64,000 nt of DNA from Cordylochernes scorpioides. Its lineage: Eukaryota > Arthropoda > Arachnida > Pseudoscorpiones > Chernetidae. The stretch lies in the NCBI GenBank assembly GCA_030710605.1, contig CP092874.1, positions 39,442,164-39,506,163 of the forward strand, read 5' to 3'. Numbering within the stretch: position 1 is the first letter of the stretch; every line of letters starts with the position of its first letter. The notes under the pieces are model-generated. The model saw only the letters and a program-made list of their open reading frames with translations. It was not told where the DNA came from and did not search any database. The position numbers were made by a program, and so were the translations under genes. Below are positions 21,073-32,019 of this stretch, piece by piece.

Positions 21073-22430
21073 TTACATCTAAAGGTGTCTACAACGTTCT
21101 TCATGATGTTGGCTATTATTGCGGGGTCACTGAGAGCCTTTTTGATAGCGCTCTCTAGTTGGTTGACCTTAGTGGCTGAAGGAGGATTGGAATGTTCTTT
21201 AATAACATGTGGAGTTTTGTTCTTGTTTTGAATGGGATGGGGAATTTCAGAAGGGTTTGGACCTATAAGGTTGGATTTTTCTTTTTCTTTATTGAGGTTT
21301 GGTTTCTGATTATTTTCAGTTTGGGGCAATCTATTTATCTTTCTGTATAGTGGGCAACCACGCCAACTTGCTGTATGCTGACCCTGGCAGTTTGCACATT
21401 TAGGTGGGGCTTCTTTTTCTAGGTGCATTCGGATGTGAAATGATTTTCTCCACATTTTACACATTTGGGAGTTTCCCTGCATTCAAACTGAGAGTGCCCA
21501 AAGTTTTGGCACCTATGGCATTGTCCGGGGCCTTTGCGAGCCCTGTAAGCCTCGACGTTGCACTTCATGTCGCATAGATCTGTGATATTGTAAATTTCTT
21601 TATTTCTTGCAGTCTTAGGAAGGGTTACCTGGATTAGTGGTAGCTCCTCCTTTGTTCTTGAATTTCGTAATCTTGCAAGTTTGGACATCTCGAATCCCTT
21701 GTTTTCCAGATCCTCTTGTATTTCGGGGATGGTGATGCAGCGGTCGAGACCTCTGACGACCACTCTAAGGCACTTTTCGTCGCCTAGGATCTTGAAGTGG
21801 AAGGTGTAGAGGCGATCTTCCAGCCACTTGGTAGCTGTCCGGTAGTCTGATGTTGTGTGAGTCTGAACGTTGATGTATCGGCCTGATGTGTAAAATTCTG
21901 GCTTTTGCTTGGTACACTTGATAAGACCATCTCTAAGGCCTGACCATTCCTTTACTCCGCTTATTTTAATCGGTGGTATTCTGATCTTGGGGTTAGGGGT
22001 GGGATTGTTAGGTTTGTTATTTGATGTTTCGTTAGATTTCTTTGATGAGTTAGAGTTTTTATGGTTTTGTTCATGATTCGGCATTTTGTTTGGTGCCACT
22101 TCGATTTCCATTTCGATTGTTTCTGCTTCATGAGGTTTTTCAGGCTGTTTATTTTGGAATTTTGGCTCAGGATTACCTTGTGACCTTTGGTTGGAGCACC
22201 TGGTTGTTTTTTGCGTTGTTGTTTCTTTTGCGGCTACTGGTGATTTTTCTCTTGGGCGCTTCGCGGGAGCTTTTGTAGTATTGTGTTCTAGGTAGTTTTG
22301 AGCGCAGTTCGCACAGTTCCCTTTCGTAAAAGTCAATAAAATTTATTAGCTCGGCAAAGGTGGTTTCGACCGCGCCGGAGTATTTCTTCAAAGCTTGAGA
22401 ATCTTCTTCATTTTTTTTAATTCTGGACAT
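21069..22430 (-). pseudogene. Jockey-like ORF1
   Basis: Three overlapping frames (22173-22430, 21419-22336, 21069-21482) form one Gag-like protein with two frameshifts. It starts MSRIKKNEEDSQALKKYSG. An Asn/Lys/Pro-rich middle is followed by the pre-knuckle domain (FHFKILGDEKCLRVVVRGLDRCITIPEIQEDLENKGF). CCHC knuckles are CHRCQNFGHSQFECR and CVKCGENHFTSEC, then CANCQGQHTASWRGCP. RNA-binding role by family. Confidence 0.87.
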
Positions 22431-22618
22431 TCTGGAAGTTTCTAAATTGAATATTTACGGGTACCTACCGGGTATTCGGGGTTGGTAAAATTAGTGTTGG
22501 GGGCTTCTGGTGCAGGGAGGTCTTCCATGGTTCGGGGTTTTTCGCGTGGGACTCGAATTCCTTTTTTTTTAACGTGTCAATGATAGCTAGCGCCATCTAT
22601 CGGTATAAATATAAACTA

Positions 22619-22966
22619 CTAGACGGGTGACCCGGGCTTCGCCCCGGATTTGACCCGTGTGCATATCTACCCGAGTGATATATATTTAGATAATATTTTT
22701 TTTATAATTGTTTGTTATTAGCATTATCTATTTGTTTGCATCAGCATAATTTTATCTAATCTTTGATAGAGGGCGCTGGTCGTGAGCTAAGTAGCATAAT
22801 TTGAATATATAGTTTTAATAATTGATTTATATATTTTTTAAAATAGCCTATCGTCTTACCCGTATTTTTTTACCTATGTATGGAAATTTTGGTTTGAATT
22901 AGTGAACTACTGCGAATTTGTATACCGGACATACAAACAAACATTGATTTTTATATATATATAAGA
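22619..22966 (-). mobile_element. Short non-autonomous Helitron
   Basis: 348 bp on the minus strand: TC start at 22966 (TCTTATATATATATAAAAAT), and a CTAG end at 22619 preceded by the GC-rich palindrome GGGGCGAAGCCCGGGTCACC. Its internal block (TATCGTCTT..., CCGGACATACAAAC) recurs in at least five other places. Confidence 0.83.
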
Positions 22967-23509
22967 TATAAGATATTGTTTATTCACAAATAAATGGCTA
23001 TTTAACCGCGTTTTACGATAATTTCGTGAAATTTGGTTAAATCACTGGGAAGGTTTATCACTGATGAGCCATGTTTCTCAAAAACTCGCTTCAAAATCAA
23101 GAAAATTTAACATGGTTCAAGTTGTAGACAGTATGTAAGCCAGTGAAATTTCGAACAGGTTTCCATTCTCTATTTTTCTAGGTAGAGTAATGATACCAAA
23201 AGCCCATGGTACTTCAGTATTATTATCATTAGAAAGAAGATGACTTAAGATAGAAAATATAAACGAGGACTAAACCAGCCCTCCCAGAATTGGCTTCTTA
23301 TTAAATAAAGTTTTATTTCATACAAAATCTCTTATGAGAGGCCACCTCCAAGAGACACAGGTGAGGTTACGTCTTCAAGCGGTCTCTTTATCTATTTTAA
23401 TATAAAAATTAAAATTTTCCTGTTCCACGTGGCTGTTTATCGAAAACTCCTAATCTACAGAAACCATTCTCACAAAATTTACATAGAAGCCCTCTTTATA
23501 GACTCTTAA
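22967..23509. other. Unassigned non-coding stretch
   Basis: I see no gene. It contains a CACTGATGAGCC motif near 23061, also present in the B-only insertion at 51594, suggesting a shared old repeat family. Confidence 0.5.
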
Positions 23510-23572
23510 TAACAATATATTTAAGAGCTAATTGCATATTGGAATTCATTTTATAATTCATACAGTAGAAAC

Positions 23573-23722
23573 CTCCTTTTAGCGGACACCTCTCCACAAA
23601 GGACAGTTTTGATTTTAAAAATGACCATTTCTACAATTTAGCAACTATCCTATAAGAGGACACCTTCCTTAAAGGACACTTTGGCTCTGCAATTAGGTGT
23701 CCTTCACAGGGACGTTCTACTG
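23573..23722. mobile_element. MITE, same family as 17912
   Basis: Inverted ends CAGTAGAAAC... / ...GTTCTACTG next to TA. The same copy is at 41352-41512 in block B. Confidence 0.8.
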
Positions 23723-23933
23723 TAGTATATAAGTAATAATATTTTATTTGTATCTCTCTTAAAATATGGGAGAGTATTGTCAATATTACGTTTGAGATAT
23801 ATATTTATGAAAATTTAGTCATTTTTATCAATCATAATATATTTATAAACATATTTTCTCTTAAAGAAATATTTTCTAAGGAATTATATCATAAACGAAT
23901 TTTCTTTGCGAATTTTTATTTCATCTATATATA

Positions 23934-24607
23934 TAAAAATGAATGTATGTGTGTGTGTGTCCTTTATGCCTGACCAAACCACTCATTGGAACGCCATGAA
24001 ACTTTGGGAAGTTATTTAGTATAGTACTGGGAAGGTTTCTAGCAAATAAAATTTTTGAAATAACTTTTCGCCTAAAAATAATCAAGATAAATATTCTAAT
24101 TTATCTGATATAATTCAACAATCTGTTCTAAATATTATCATGATGATACGATGATTTTGTAATGTAGAAAATTAGGAAAGACAAAATTCAGGATGACACG
24201 GCAATTTATTTGAGACAAGAATAATGATACAATTCCAAGGTAAGATACTATTCCTTTAACTTCCAATTACCGAGGGAACCAATTAATATTGATTTTATTC
24301 AACTTATCGAGTATTTTTCAAGGGAACGGGAAAAAATGTTCACTTTATCGAGAGATCATTTAGACAAACCTTTACTCGGGTAAAACCCGGGCGAAGCCGG
24401 GTACATCAATACAATAATAATGATACAATTCCAAGGCAAGATACTATTCCTTTAACTTCCCATTACCGAGGGAACCAATTAATATTGATTTTATTCAACT
24501 TATCGAGTAATTTTCAAGGGACCGGGAAAAATGTTCACTTTATCGAGAGATTCTTAGACAAACCTTTACTCGGGTAAAACCCGGGCGAAGCCGGGTACAT
24601 CCGCTAG
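23934..24607 (+). mobile_element. Non-autonomous Helitron with proven borders
   Basis: 674 bp, TCTATATATATAAAAATG start and CCGCTAG end, inserted between A and T. The uninterrupted target ATTTCATATAAGATAAATT is present at 41709 and again near 43917, which fixes both borders without guesswork. A hairpin (CCCGGGCGAAGCCGGG) lies 8-9 bp before CTAG. The last 196 bp are duplicated in tandem, giving two hairpins (about 24387 and 24580), only the second followed by CTAG. Confidence 0.95.
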
Positions 24608-24759
24608 TATAAGATAAATTATATCGTTGAGAAGTATAAGATTAACTGTATATTCAGACCATATCAAATTGATACAAACACTTCAAATCAGGTAACTACA
24701 CCCTTGCAGATCAAACCTGTAGAGAACAGTCATATATTAAATATGAAAGAAAGTTTTTT
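24608..24759. other. Non-coding, shared with block B
   Basis: No gene seen. The same sequence occurs at about 41714-41860 and 43923-44110. Confidence 0.6.
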
Positions 24760-25064
24760 TTTGCTTATCCCTAGTACACATGGTACAGGCCATATTAATA
24801 ATAATGGTGGTTAGAAGTTAGCGACTGCTTTTTATTGTAAGTGCATCACATGTCTACACATGTAAAAAGCAGTTCGACTTTGCACTTACAAATGTGTCAG
24901 AGCCCTGTTTGATTACTTGAACTCGCTGGTGGGGTTGGTCTTTTGCAAGACTCGGGGGCCATTGGAGTATTTTTTTTCACAGAAAAAAATGCCCAACGCT
25001 GGAATTAAACCCGGGTCGTAGCGGTCGAAAACCAACGGTTTAGACCATGCTTCCACCGACTCCC
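24760..25064 (-). mobile_element. tRNA-derived SINE
   Basis: On the minus strand it begins with a tRNA-like head (GGGAGTCGGTGGAAGCATGG, then GGTTTAATTCC as a degenerate B box). A body follows with CTCCAATGGCCCCCGAGTC and AAGTGCACCACATGTCTACA-like palindromic sequence. Four more copies lie at 30555, 41860, 44112 and 49505. Confidence 0.75.
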
Positions 25065-25289
25065 TTGAATGAAAGCAAATCGAGAATGATTTATCGAAAC
25101 GGTGGAAAGGAGGCGTGTTATGAAAAGAATTGGGAACATGATCAGGCCTTGATACTTAATAGAATTCACAATACTTTTATTAGGCGATATTTAAACCTTC
25201 CAATCTATACCCCGGGTTATATTCTGAGGGCAGAAACAAGAATGAATTTTCTCAATGTCTTAACGAAGAAATTAACCATAAAATTCTAA
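25065..25289 (+). pseudogene. LINE RT C-terminal remnant
   Basis: Reads LILNRIHNTFIRRYLNLPIYTPGYILRAETRMNFLNVL, which resembles the segment after the RT thumb of Jockey-type LINEs (LERIQNKFLR..LNAPxYTP). It directly abuts the SINE head; its apparent ATG lies inside the SINE. Repeated at 42174 and 44432. Confidence 0.55.
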
Positions 25290-25568
25290 ATTAAAGTACT
25301 AAAAATTGAAAAAGAAAACAAGCTATCTTCAATTTGTCAGGCGCAGTTATGAGATATATCAACATCTGCAAACCAAAATATCGGGTTGATAAAAAGCCTC
25401 AAGGAAATATGTAATAACATCGGCTTCTCGTTGTTTGTTGGACACAGTGATTTCAGTACTTTACAAAGAAACATTCCTCTAGTTATTAGAACTGCAATGG
25501 ACCAGTTTATACAGTTGGATTATACAAGACTATGTACTTTATTCTCACTATAAGTATTTTATACATCA
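25290..25568. other. Non-coding leader of the minisatellite
   Basis: No gene. Repeated before both block B arrays (42399-42676, 44635-44910), so it travels with the array. Confidence 0.6.
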
Positions 25569-26624
25569 ACTTTAATGGATTCTTACATCATCGGTGATTT
25601 TACATTGACTGTTTATATATCACTACAATGGAGTCTTACATCAACAGTGATTTTACATTGACTGTTTATATATCACTACAATGGAGTCTCACATCAACAG
25701 TGATTTTACAATGACTGTTTATATATCACTACAATGGAGTCTCACATCAACGGTGATTTTACAATGACTGCTTATATATCACTACAATGGGGTCTTACAT
25801 CAACGGGGATTTTACAATGATTGTTTATATATCACTACAATGGGGTCTTACATCAACGGTGATTTTACAATGACTGCTTATATATCACTACAATGGGGTC
25901 TTACATCAACGGGGATTTTACAATGATTGTTTATATATCATTACAATGGAGCCTCACATCAACGGTGATTTTACAATGACTGTTTATACATCACTTCAAT
26001 GGGGTCTTACATCAACAGTGATTTTACAATGACTGTTTATATATCACTACAATAGAGTCTTACATCAACGGTGATTTTACAATGACTGTTTATATATCAC
26101 TACAATGGAGTCTCACATCAACGGTGATTTTACATTGACTGTTTATATATCACTACAATAGAGTCTTACATCAATGGTGATTTTACAATGACTGTTTATA
26201 TATCACTACAATGGAGTCTCACATCAACGGTGATTTTTACATTGACTGTTTATTTATCACTACAATGGGGTCTTACATCAACGGTGATTTTACATTGACT
26301 GTTTATACATCAACTACAATAGAGTCTCACATCAACGGTGATTTTACATTGACTGTTTATTTATCACTACAATGGGGTCTTACATCAACGGTGATTTTAC
26401 AATGACTGTTTATACATCACTTCAATGGAGTCTTAGATCAACAGTGATTTTACAATGACTGTTTATATATCACTACAATGGAGTCTTAGATCAACAGTGA
26501 TTTTACAATGACTGTTTATATATCACTACAATGGAGTCTCACATCAACGGTGATTTACATTGACTGCTTATTTATCACTACAATGGGGTCTTACATCAAC
26601 GGTTATTTTACAATGACTGTTTAT

Positions 26625-26704
26625 AAAACGAAAATTAAAATTATTCCGCGAATTAATTTTCGTTTTACAATCATCAGCCGCGTTATATTGTATTTTAAAT
26701 GACT
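26625..26704. repeat. Inverted-repeat insert within the minisatellite
   Basis: Two arms, AAAACGAAAATTAA and TTAATTTTCGTTTT, separated by about 14 bp, then a tail ATCATCAGCCGCGTTATATT before the repeat resumes. It interrupts a repeat unit after TTTAT. The same block is at 27083-27162. Confidence 0.9.
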
Positions 26705-27082
26705 GTTTATATATCACTACAATGGAGTCTCACATCAACGGTGATTTTACATTGACTGTTTATTTATCACTACAGTGGGGTCCTACATAAACGGTGATTT
26801 TACACTGACTGCTTATACATCAACTACAATAGAGTCTCACATCAACGGTGATTTTACATTGACTGTTTATCTATCACTACAATGGGGTCTTACATCAACG
26901 GTGATTTTACAATGACTGTTTATACATCACTTCAATGGAGTCTTAGATCAACAGTGATTTTACAATGACTGTTTATATATCACTACAATGGAGTCTCACA
27001 TCAACGGTGATTTTACATTGACTGCTTATTTATCACTACAATGGGGTCTTACATCAACGGTGATTTTAAGATGACTGTTTAT

Positions 27083-27162
27083 AAAACGAAAATTAAAATT
27101 ATTCCGCGAATTAATTTTCGTTTTACAATCATCAGCCGCGTTATATTGTATTTTAAATGACT
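27083..27162. repeat. Second copy of the inverted-repeat insert
   Basis: Identical layout to 26625-26704 and the same position relative to the surrounding units, so the block was copied together with neighbouring minisatellite units. Confidence 0.9.
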
Positions 27163-27482
27163 GTTTATATATCACTACAATGGAGTCTCACATCAACGGT
27201 GATTTTACATTGACTGTTTATTTATAACTACAATGGGGTCCTACATAAACGGTGATTTTACACTGACTGCTTATACATCAACTACAATAGAGTCTCACAT
27301 CAACGGTGATTTTACAATGACTGTTTATACATCAACTACAATAGAGTCTCACATCAACGGTGATTTTACACTGACTGTTTATACATCACTTCAATGGAGC
27401 CTTACATCAACAGTGAATTTAAAATGACTCTTTTATATCACTACAATGGAGTTTTACATCAACGGTGATTTTACAATGACTG

Positions 27483-28277
27483 TAAAGCGCTTTGTTTCCC
27501 AAGTAAGAATTATATTTCCAAAATATTTAAATATAATAATGTTTTATTACTTAAAATAATATAAACTTAAAATGCACTTCGACCAATAACGAATTTAGCG
27601 ATAAATTTTCATACTGAACGTCCATCACTTAAAGCAGAGAAAGAATGTCCTAATCAAAAGATTGGTTATAAAAAAAAGTCGCCATATGTTTTAAGGACAA
27701 AGTAGTAAAAGGCAATCCCCCAATGAATTAGCTTTCCAAATATTCACAGACAATAAACGCAAGACAAATGATGGATCCAACTTGAATAAAGGTAGATTTT
27801 CTTCTCCAATTTCTGTGTGTAATTGTTATATTACTTCTGTAGAACAATCTAGGAGAATCCTGAATGAGACGGGTGTCTTCGATAAAGGCTTTTTATTGTT
27901 GTTTCTGCAATTTTTGAAAATGATTTTGCTATTTTACAATTTCTAAATGATATTTAGATACAAGGACATTGTAGAGGCCATCTACTAATCAAATTATAAT
28001 TTTTAACGATATTTTCTCATTTTATTAAATAAAAATTTAACATTCGTATTTGAAATATTTAAATTTCAATTGAAAAAAATATATATTTATTTTCAGATAG
28101 AAAATATTTTTTATATATATATTATTTTCTAAAAAATCACCTTTTGTTTATGCTCAAAAACTTTGCGTAAAAAGACCAGAATTATTTTTTATATTTTTAT
28201 TAACGAGTATAAAATAAACATAAAATATAAAACGTGTATAAATATACTTTTTTTTATATATAATTGATATTTTCACA
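27483..28277 (+). other. 5' flank of ankyrin gene A
   Basis: AT-rich sequence with no coding region that I can support, conserved in block B (46375-47166). It should contain the promoter. Confidence 0.6.
28237..28244 (+). promoter_or_regulatory. Possible TATA box of ankyrin gene A
   Basis: TATAAATA 41 bp before the ATG, kept at 47127 in block B. The region is so AT-rich that chance is possible. Confidence 0.35.
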
Positions 28278-29501
28278 ATGAAGGTTACTAATTCTAAAAA
28301 CATGAAATCTCGATTACAACAAGCATCTCAGAAAGGGCAAAAATACGTCGTTATTTCTTTAATAAGACAAGGAATAGATGTAAATGCTAGGTTTCAATTT
28401 GGTGTTACGGCTTTACATGAATGTTCGAAATTTGGCCATGTTGATACAGCTTGTGTCTTGATAGAAGCCGGTGCTAAGGTCAATAGAAAGAATTACAAGG
28501 ACTATTCAACACCTTTAGATATGGCTATACTTGGTAAACATGTCGAAATGGTCAGGTTACTCTTGGATTCAGGAGCTCGTGTAAACAGCACAGGTCGTTG
28601 GGGCACCACGCCTTTATATTTATCATGTTGTTATGCCCCAAATAGGGAAATCGCTAATATTCTAATTGAATATGGGGCTAATGTAAATCAAAGAATAGGT
28701 GAATTTTTCGAGGTTATATTGCATTGTATAAGTAAAGTAAATGATGCTCACATCTTAATAAGAAATGGAGCTTTAATTGATATACAAGATTCTTTTGGCT
28801 ATACCCCATTACACAGGGCTGTTCTAATAGGCAATATAGAAATGGTTATGTTTTTACTTTCGAAAGGAGCGGATCCTAACACAATGAATTATTACAACAG
28901 GTATCCATTACACACAGCTATAGATCGTTGTGATCTAAATGTCGCCGAGCTGCTGATCTTCGGTGGGGCAAATCTTTTTATCAAGTTTAACGGATTAAGA
29001 TTTTTAAATCAAGCCATAGATTACCATTACATAGATATGGCGAAGTTAATAATCATGCATATGGTCGTAAAAAAACCAAGTCACTTGAAGCCTGAGATCG
29101 TTGCAAATGAACCGACACTATCAAAATATTGGGACGAATGCCAAGCTGAAGTTGAATATATGGACAAGACTGTCATCGGGCAAAGCACCATTACCTACCG
29201 CAAGTTTGTCCTGGAATCCTGTGAGAACAAGCTGGCACTATACTTGTCCCATAAAACAACTAAGGTGAATAAAACACTATCCAATGCTAAAGTTCTGAAT
29301 AAAAAACTCAAAATATATTCTTTGCCGATCAGAAAAAAGGTTGCTATGGGTAAAAAAAGAAAGACATTACTTGACAAAATGAAGAAGTTCGTGAAAACGA
29401 CCAAGCTACAACATCTGAGTTTTACTACAAAAGCCGAAGTTGTACAATGTTTGGAGAATTACCTCATAGAATATCAAGTGAACTCTCCAATTTTAATGTA
29501 A
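28278..29501 (+). CDS. Ankyrin-repeat protein with PRANC/F-box-like C-terminus (copy A)
   Basis: A single-exon frame of 407 codons. The ATG has A at -3 and is conserved in copy B. After an N-terminal helix (SRLQQASQKGQKYVVISLIRQGIDVN), ankyrin repeats lie at about residues 41-70 (VTALHECSKFGHVDTACVLIEAGAKVN), 77-104, 109-138, a degenerate one at 140-172, 173-203 (FGYTPLHRAVLIGNIEMVMFLLSKGADPN) and 207-236. The C-terminal part (about 270-407: SKYWDECQAEVEYMDKTVIG..., KKRKTLLDKMKKFVK..., VVQCLENYL) resembles the tail of arthropod ankyrin proteins related to PRANC/F-box-like domains, which can dock to SCF ubiquitin ligases. That role is inference. No signal peptide or membrane segment. AATAAA lies at 29710-29715. 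The intact frame suggests the gene is maintained. Confidence 0.85.
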   Translation: MKVTNSKNMKSRLQQASQKGQKYVVISLIRQGIDVNARFQFGVTALHECSKFGHVDTACVLIEAGAKVNRKNYKDYSTPLDMAILGKHVEMVRLLLDSGARVNSTGRWGTTPLYLSCCYAPNREIANILIEYGANVNQRIGEFFEVILHCISKVNDAHILIRNGALIDIQDSFGYTPLHRAVLIGNIEMVMFLLSKGADPNTMNYYNRYPLHTAIDRCDLNVAELLIFGGANLFIKFNGLRFLNQAIDYHYIDMAKLIIMHMVVKKPSHLKPEIVANEPTLSKYWDECQAEVEYMDKTVIGQSTITYRKFVLESCENKLALYLSHKTTKVNKTLSNAKVLNKKLKIYSLPIRKKVAMGKKRKTLLDKMKKFVKTTKLQHLSFTTKAEVVQCLENYLIEYQVNSPILM

Positions 29502-30554
29502 ATATGATCATTTCTAAATTTATATATTCCCTGAAGTCAACAAACAAAAGTAGAAGATAACTGTAAAATTTCAAATTCTTAATTGCAAAATAAATGGAAA
29601 TGGTCCAAATTTATGTACAATGCAGTGCAACAGCCTGTTCAATGTAAGAATCAAGAATGATGATCAGGCTTAAGTCGTATTAAAGGGTTATATTTAAAAT
29701 CCGTGACAAAATAAAGTATACCTGAGATTATAAGATTTTCTAATATATCTTGTTTTCTCTCAGCCAAAAATGTAAAATAAAAATGAATATCAAGATACAA
29801 CTTTCCCCAATTTATTTATCCACTCTATATATATATTTATTTTGAAATTAGAGCATTCCATAGATCTTTAATTAAAAAGGCATATATTGGTCCAATATAT
29901 GCCTTTTTAATTAAAAAATATATTTATATATGATGATATTCGTTACCCCTCATTTTTTATTTATAAATATAAAGGCAAATGAAAAAGGCATTTTTAAACG
30001 CTATTTTTAAACAATTCACCATATCAACTACAATTTACTTTTATTTGTTATATTTCACCAATATGTCTTATATAATGATGCATTAGCCCCCCATTTGTTA
30101 TCAAAATATTAAACTATTTTAGACGCGTATGATTCTTTTTTTTTTAATAAACAATTTCTACTGACCTTACTGAAATGGATCATGTATATAATTAAATTAA
30201 CAATATCATCTAATAGTATCACCTATATAAATAAAATGTGGGCATTTATTTTAAAGTATTTATTTAACTTGCACTCATGTCTGTCTGTCCACAAATTTTG
30301 TAATTGATTTTTAACATATTTCCAGAGCACATAGGAAGTTGAACACTTGTACACTTGTTAGAACCTGATGTAAGTTGACAAAATATCTTCTGTCAAAAAA
30401 AATTGAAATCAATTAAAATGTAGAAGTCTGAAATTTTGTACACTTATTCGAATCTAATGACAATTCAGGTTGGTAAATTTTTAAACTTCTTGTTTGTTAG
30501 AGTGGTCGGAAATGAACTAATTTCCGAATAGTCTCTCAAATTTTATAATTTACT
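29502..30554. other. 3' flank of ankyrin gene A, non-coding
   Basis: Holds the probable 3' UTR and AATAAA (29710), a perfect palindrome (29867-29915) and AT-rich sequence conserved in block B. No further gene seen. Confidence 0.65.
29867..29915. repeat. Perfect 24-bp-arm palindrome
   Basis: Arms of 24 bp (TTTAATTAAAAAGGCATATA... and its complement) around one central base at 29891. It could extrude as a cruciform. Block B has longer arms and a 25-bp loop (48763-48843). Confidence 0.95.
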
Positions 30555-30866
30555 TTGGGGGTTGGTAGAAGGATTTTCTAAACAGTTAGTTATCGACCGC
30601 TATGATCCGGGTTCGATTCCCGCATTGGGCACTTTTCCTGATATAAAAAAAAAAATCCTTCAATGGCCCCCGATTCTTGCAAAAGTCCAACCCCACTAGC
30701 GAGTGCAAGTAACAAACGGGGCTCTGACACATTTGTAAGTGCAAAATCGAACTGCATTTCACATGTTTAGACATGTGGTGCACTTACAGTAAAAGCAGTC
30801 GCCTACTTCTACCCACCATGATTATCATGGCCTGTACTACGTGTACTAGGGATAAACAAAAATAAT
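30555..30866 (+). mobile_element. tRNA-derived SINE, plus strand
   Basis: Degenerate tRNA head with a good B box (GGTTCGATTCC at about 30609), an A-rich run, then the body shared with 24760-25064. Conserved in block B at 49505. Confidence 0.75.
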
Positions 30867-30939
30867 AATTTACTTTTAATATACTTTCAGACTACATGGA
30901 AGTATTAAATTTCGAACACTCGCTCAGTTCAACCACCAT

Positions 30940-31270
30940 TGGAGGTGATACCCGAGTGATATATATTTAGATACTATTTTTTTTTATATAATTGTTTGTT
31001 ATTAGCATTATCTATTTGTTTGCATCAGCATAATTTAATCTAATCTTTGATAGAGGGCGCTGTTCGTGAGCTAAGTAGAATAATTTGAATATATAGTTTT
31101 AATAATTGATTTATATGTTTTTTAAAATAGCCTATCGTCTTCCCCGTATTTTTTACCTATGTATGGAATTTTTGGTTTGAATTAGTGAACTACGGCGAAT
31201 TTGTATACCGGACATACAGACAAACAAACATACAAACATTCATTTTTATATATTTTTATATATATAAGAT
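30940..31270 (-). mobile_element. Helitron fragment (family of 22619)
   Basis: Matches the body of 22619-22966 from ATACCCGAGTGATATATATT to the CCGGACATACAGAC block and the terminal TATATA. The 3' hairpin and CTAG are missing. Confidence 0.7.
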
Positions 31271-31323
31271 ATACCTATATAAGTGTGTCACACACACACA
31301 ACATCCTTCCTTTCCTTATTATA

Positions 31324-31930
31324 TCTATAAAAATGAAATCCAAAATCGATGTTTGTTATCGCGTTGCGCAAAATCTACAGAATATATCATTATGAAATTT
31401 CGCATGTAGGTAGCTGAAGATTTCGTTTAACATATAAGCTATTCAAAAAAACTAAAAAGGTCAATGTGCTTTTTTTTTAAAAAGCCAAAAAGCGTTATTT
31501 CCAACCTTTTACCGCTTGGGCGCAGCACTGGTCGCGACGATAAATTAATTCGATTGGTTAAAAATTTACATGTGGTTTGTTTACACGATTATGTTAGTTT
31601 GTTTTACACGATGATTGTTTTTAAAAGGTAAGATTATCCAATCGCCGTGAAACTTTAGAAATTTAGTTAATATACTACTGGGAAAGTTTCTGGTTTGAAT
31701 TTGATTTGAAATAAATATTCTTTGCAATTTTATTTGCAAATTTTCTACTTTCACTCGCAAGCAGCCCCTCTCGCGGTATCTGGTGAAATTACATTTATAA
31801 ATTATAAAAATGCTTAAAATGTGTTCCAATTATAATAAATTTAATTTGAGAATTTAATAATATAATATTCCATAAACGTTAAAAACTTGGCATTTCAATA
31901 TTAATATATATTTAAAGAAAATAGTGTAAC
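31324..31930 (+). mobile_element. Helitron-like repeat, third 5' type
   Basis: Starts A|TCTATAAAAATGAAATCCAA and contains TTATCGCGTTGCGCAAAATC and CGCAAGCAGC... blocks that recur at 34811, 50273, 53567 and 56629. The 3' end is unclear. Confidence 0.55.
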
Positions 31931-32019
31931 GTTTATGTGTTAAATTTTAAAATGTAATGTTGAAATATATATTTTTAATTGTTAATTTAATTTGTTGTCT
32001 ATTCTATTATTATCTTTTA

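Larger units (their letters stand above)
18180..22560 (-). mobile_element. Jockey-like LINE, minus strand, degraded
   Basis: About 4.4 kb with ORF1 (zinc knuckles) followed by ORF2 (APE endonuclease and RT, no RNase H), the Jockey-clade layout. Both ORFs are broken into several frames. I could not identify the target duplication, and both outer ends are approximate. Confidence 0.88.
25569..27482 (+). repeat. 53-bp minisatellite array, about 36 units
   Basis: The unit contains CACTACAATGGAGTCTCACA and TCAACGGTGATTTTACAATG. Common variants are GGGGTC/GGAGTC, CAATG/CATTG, and a 54-bp form with CATCAACTACAATAGAG. A foreign block with an inverted repeat occurs twice (26625 and 27083), 458 bp apart, indicating a higher-order duplication. 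Short open frames here are by-products of the 54-bp units. Confidence 0.95.

Noticed and set aside
24820-24950. Repeated GTAAGTGCA / TGCACTTAC strings, considered as a CRISPR-like or regulatory palindrome
   Set aside because: They are part of the SINE body and occur in every SINE copy in fixed arrangement.
26211-27427. Open frames of about 64 codons in the minisatellite
   Set aside because: They arise from 53/54-bp repeat units, shift phase every few units and have no start context or conservation.
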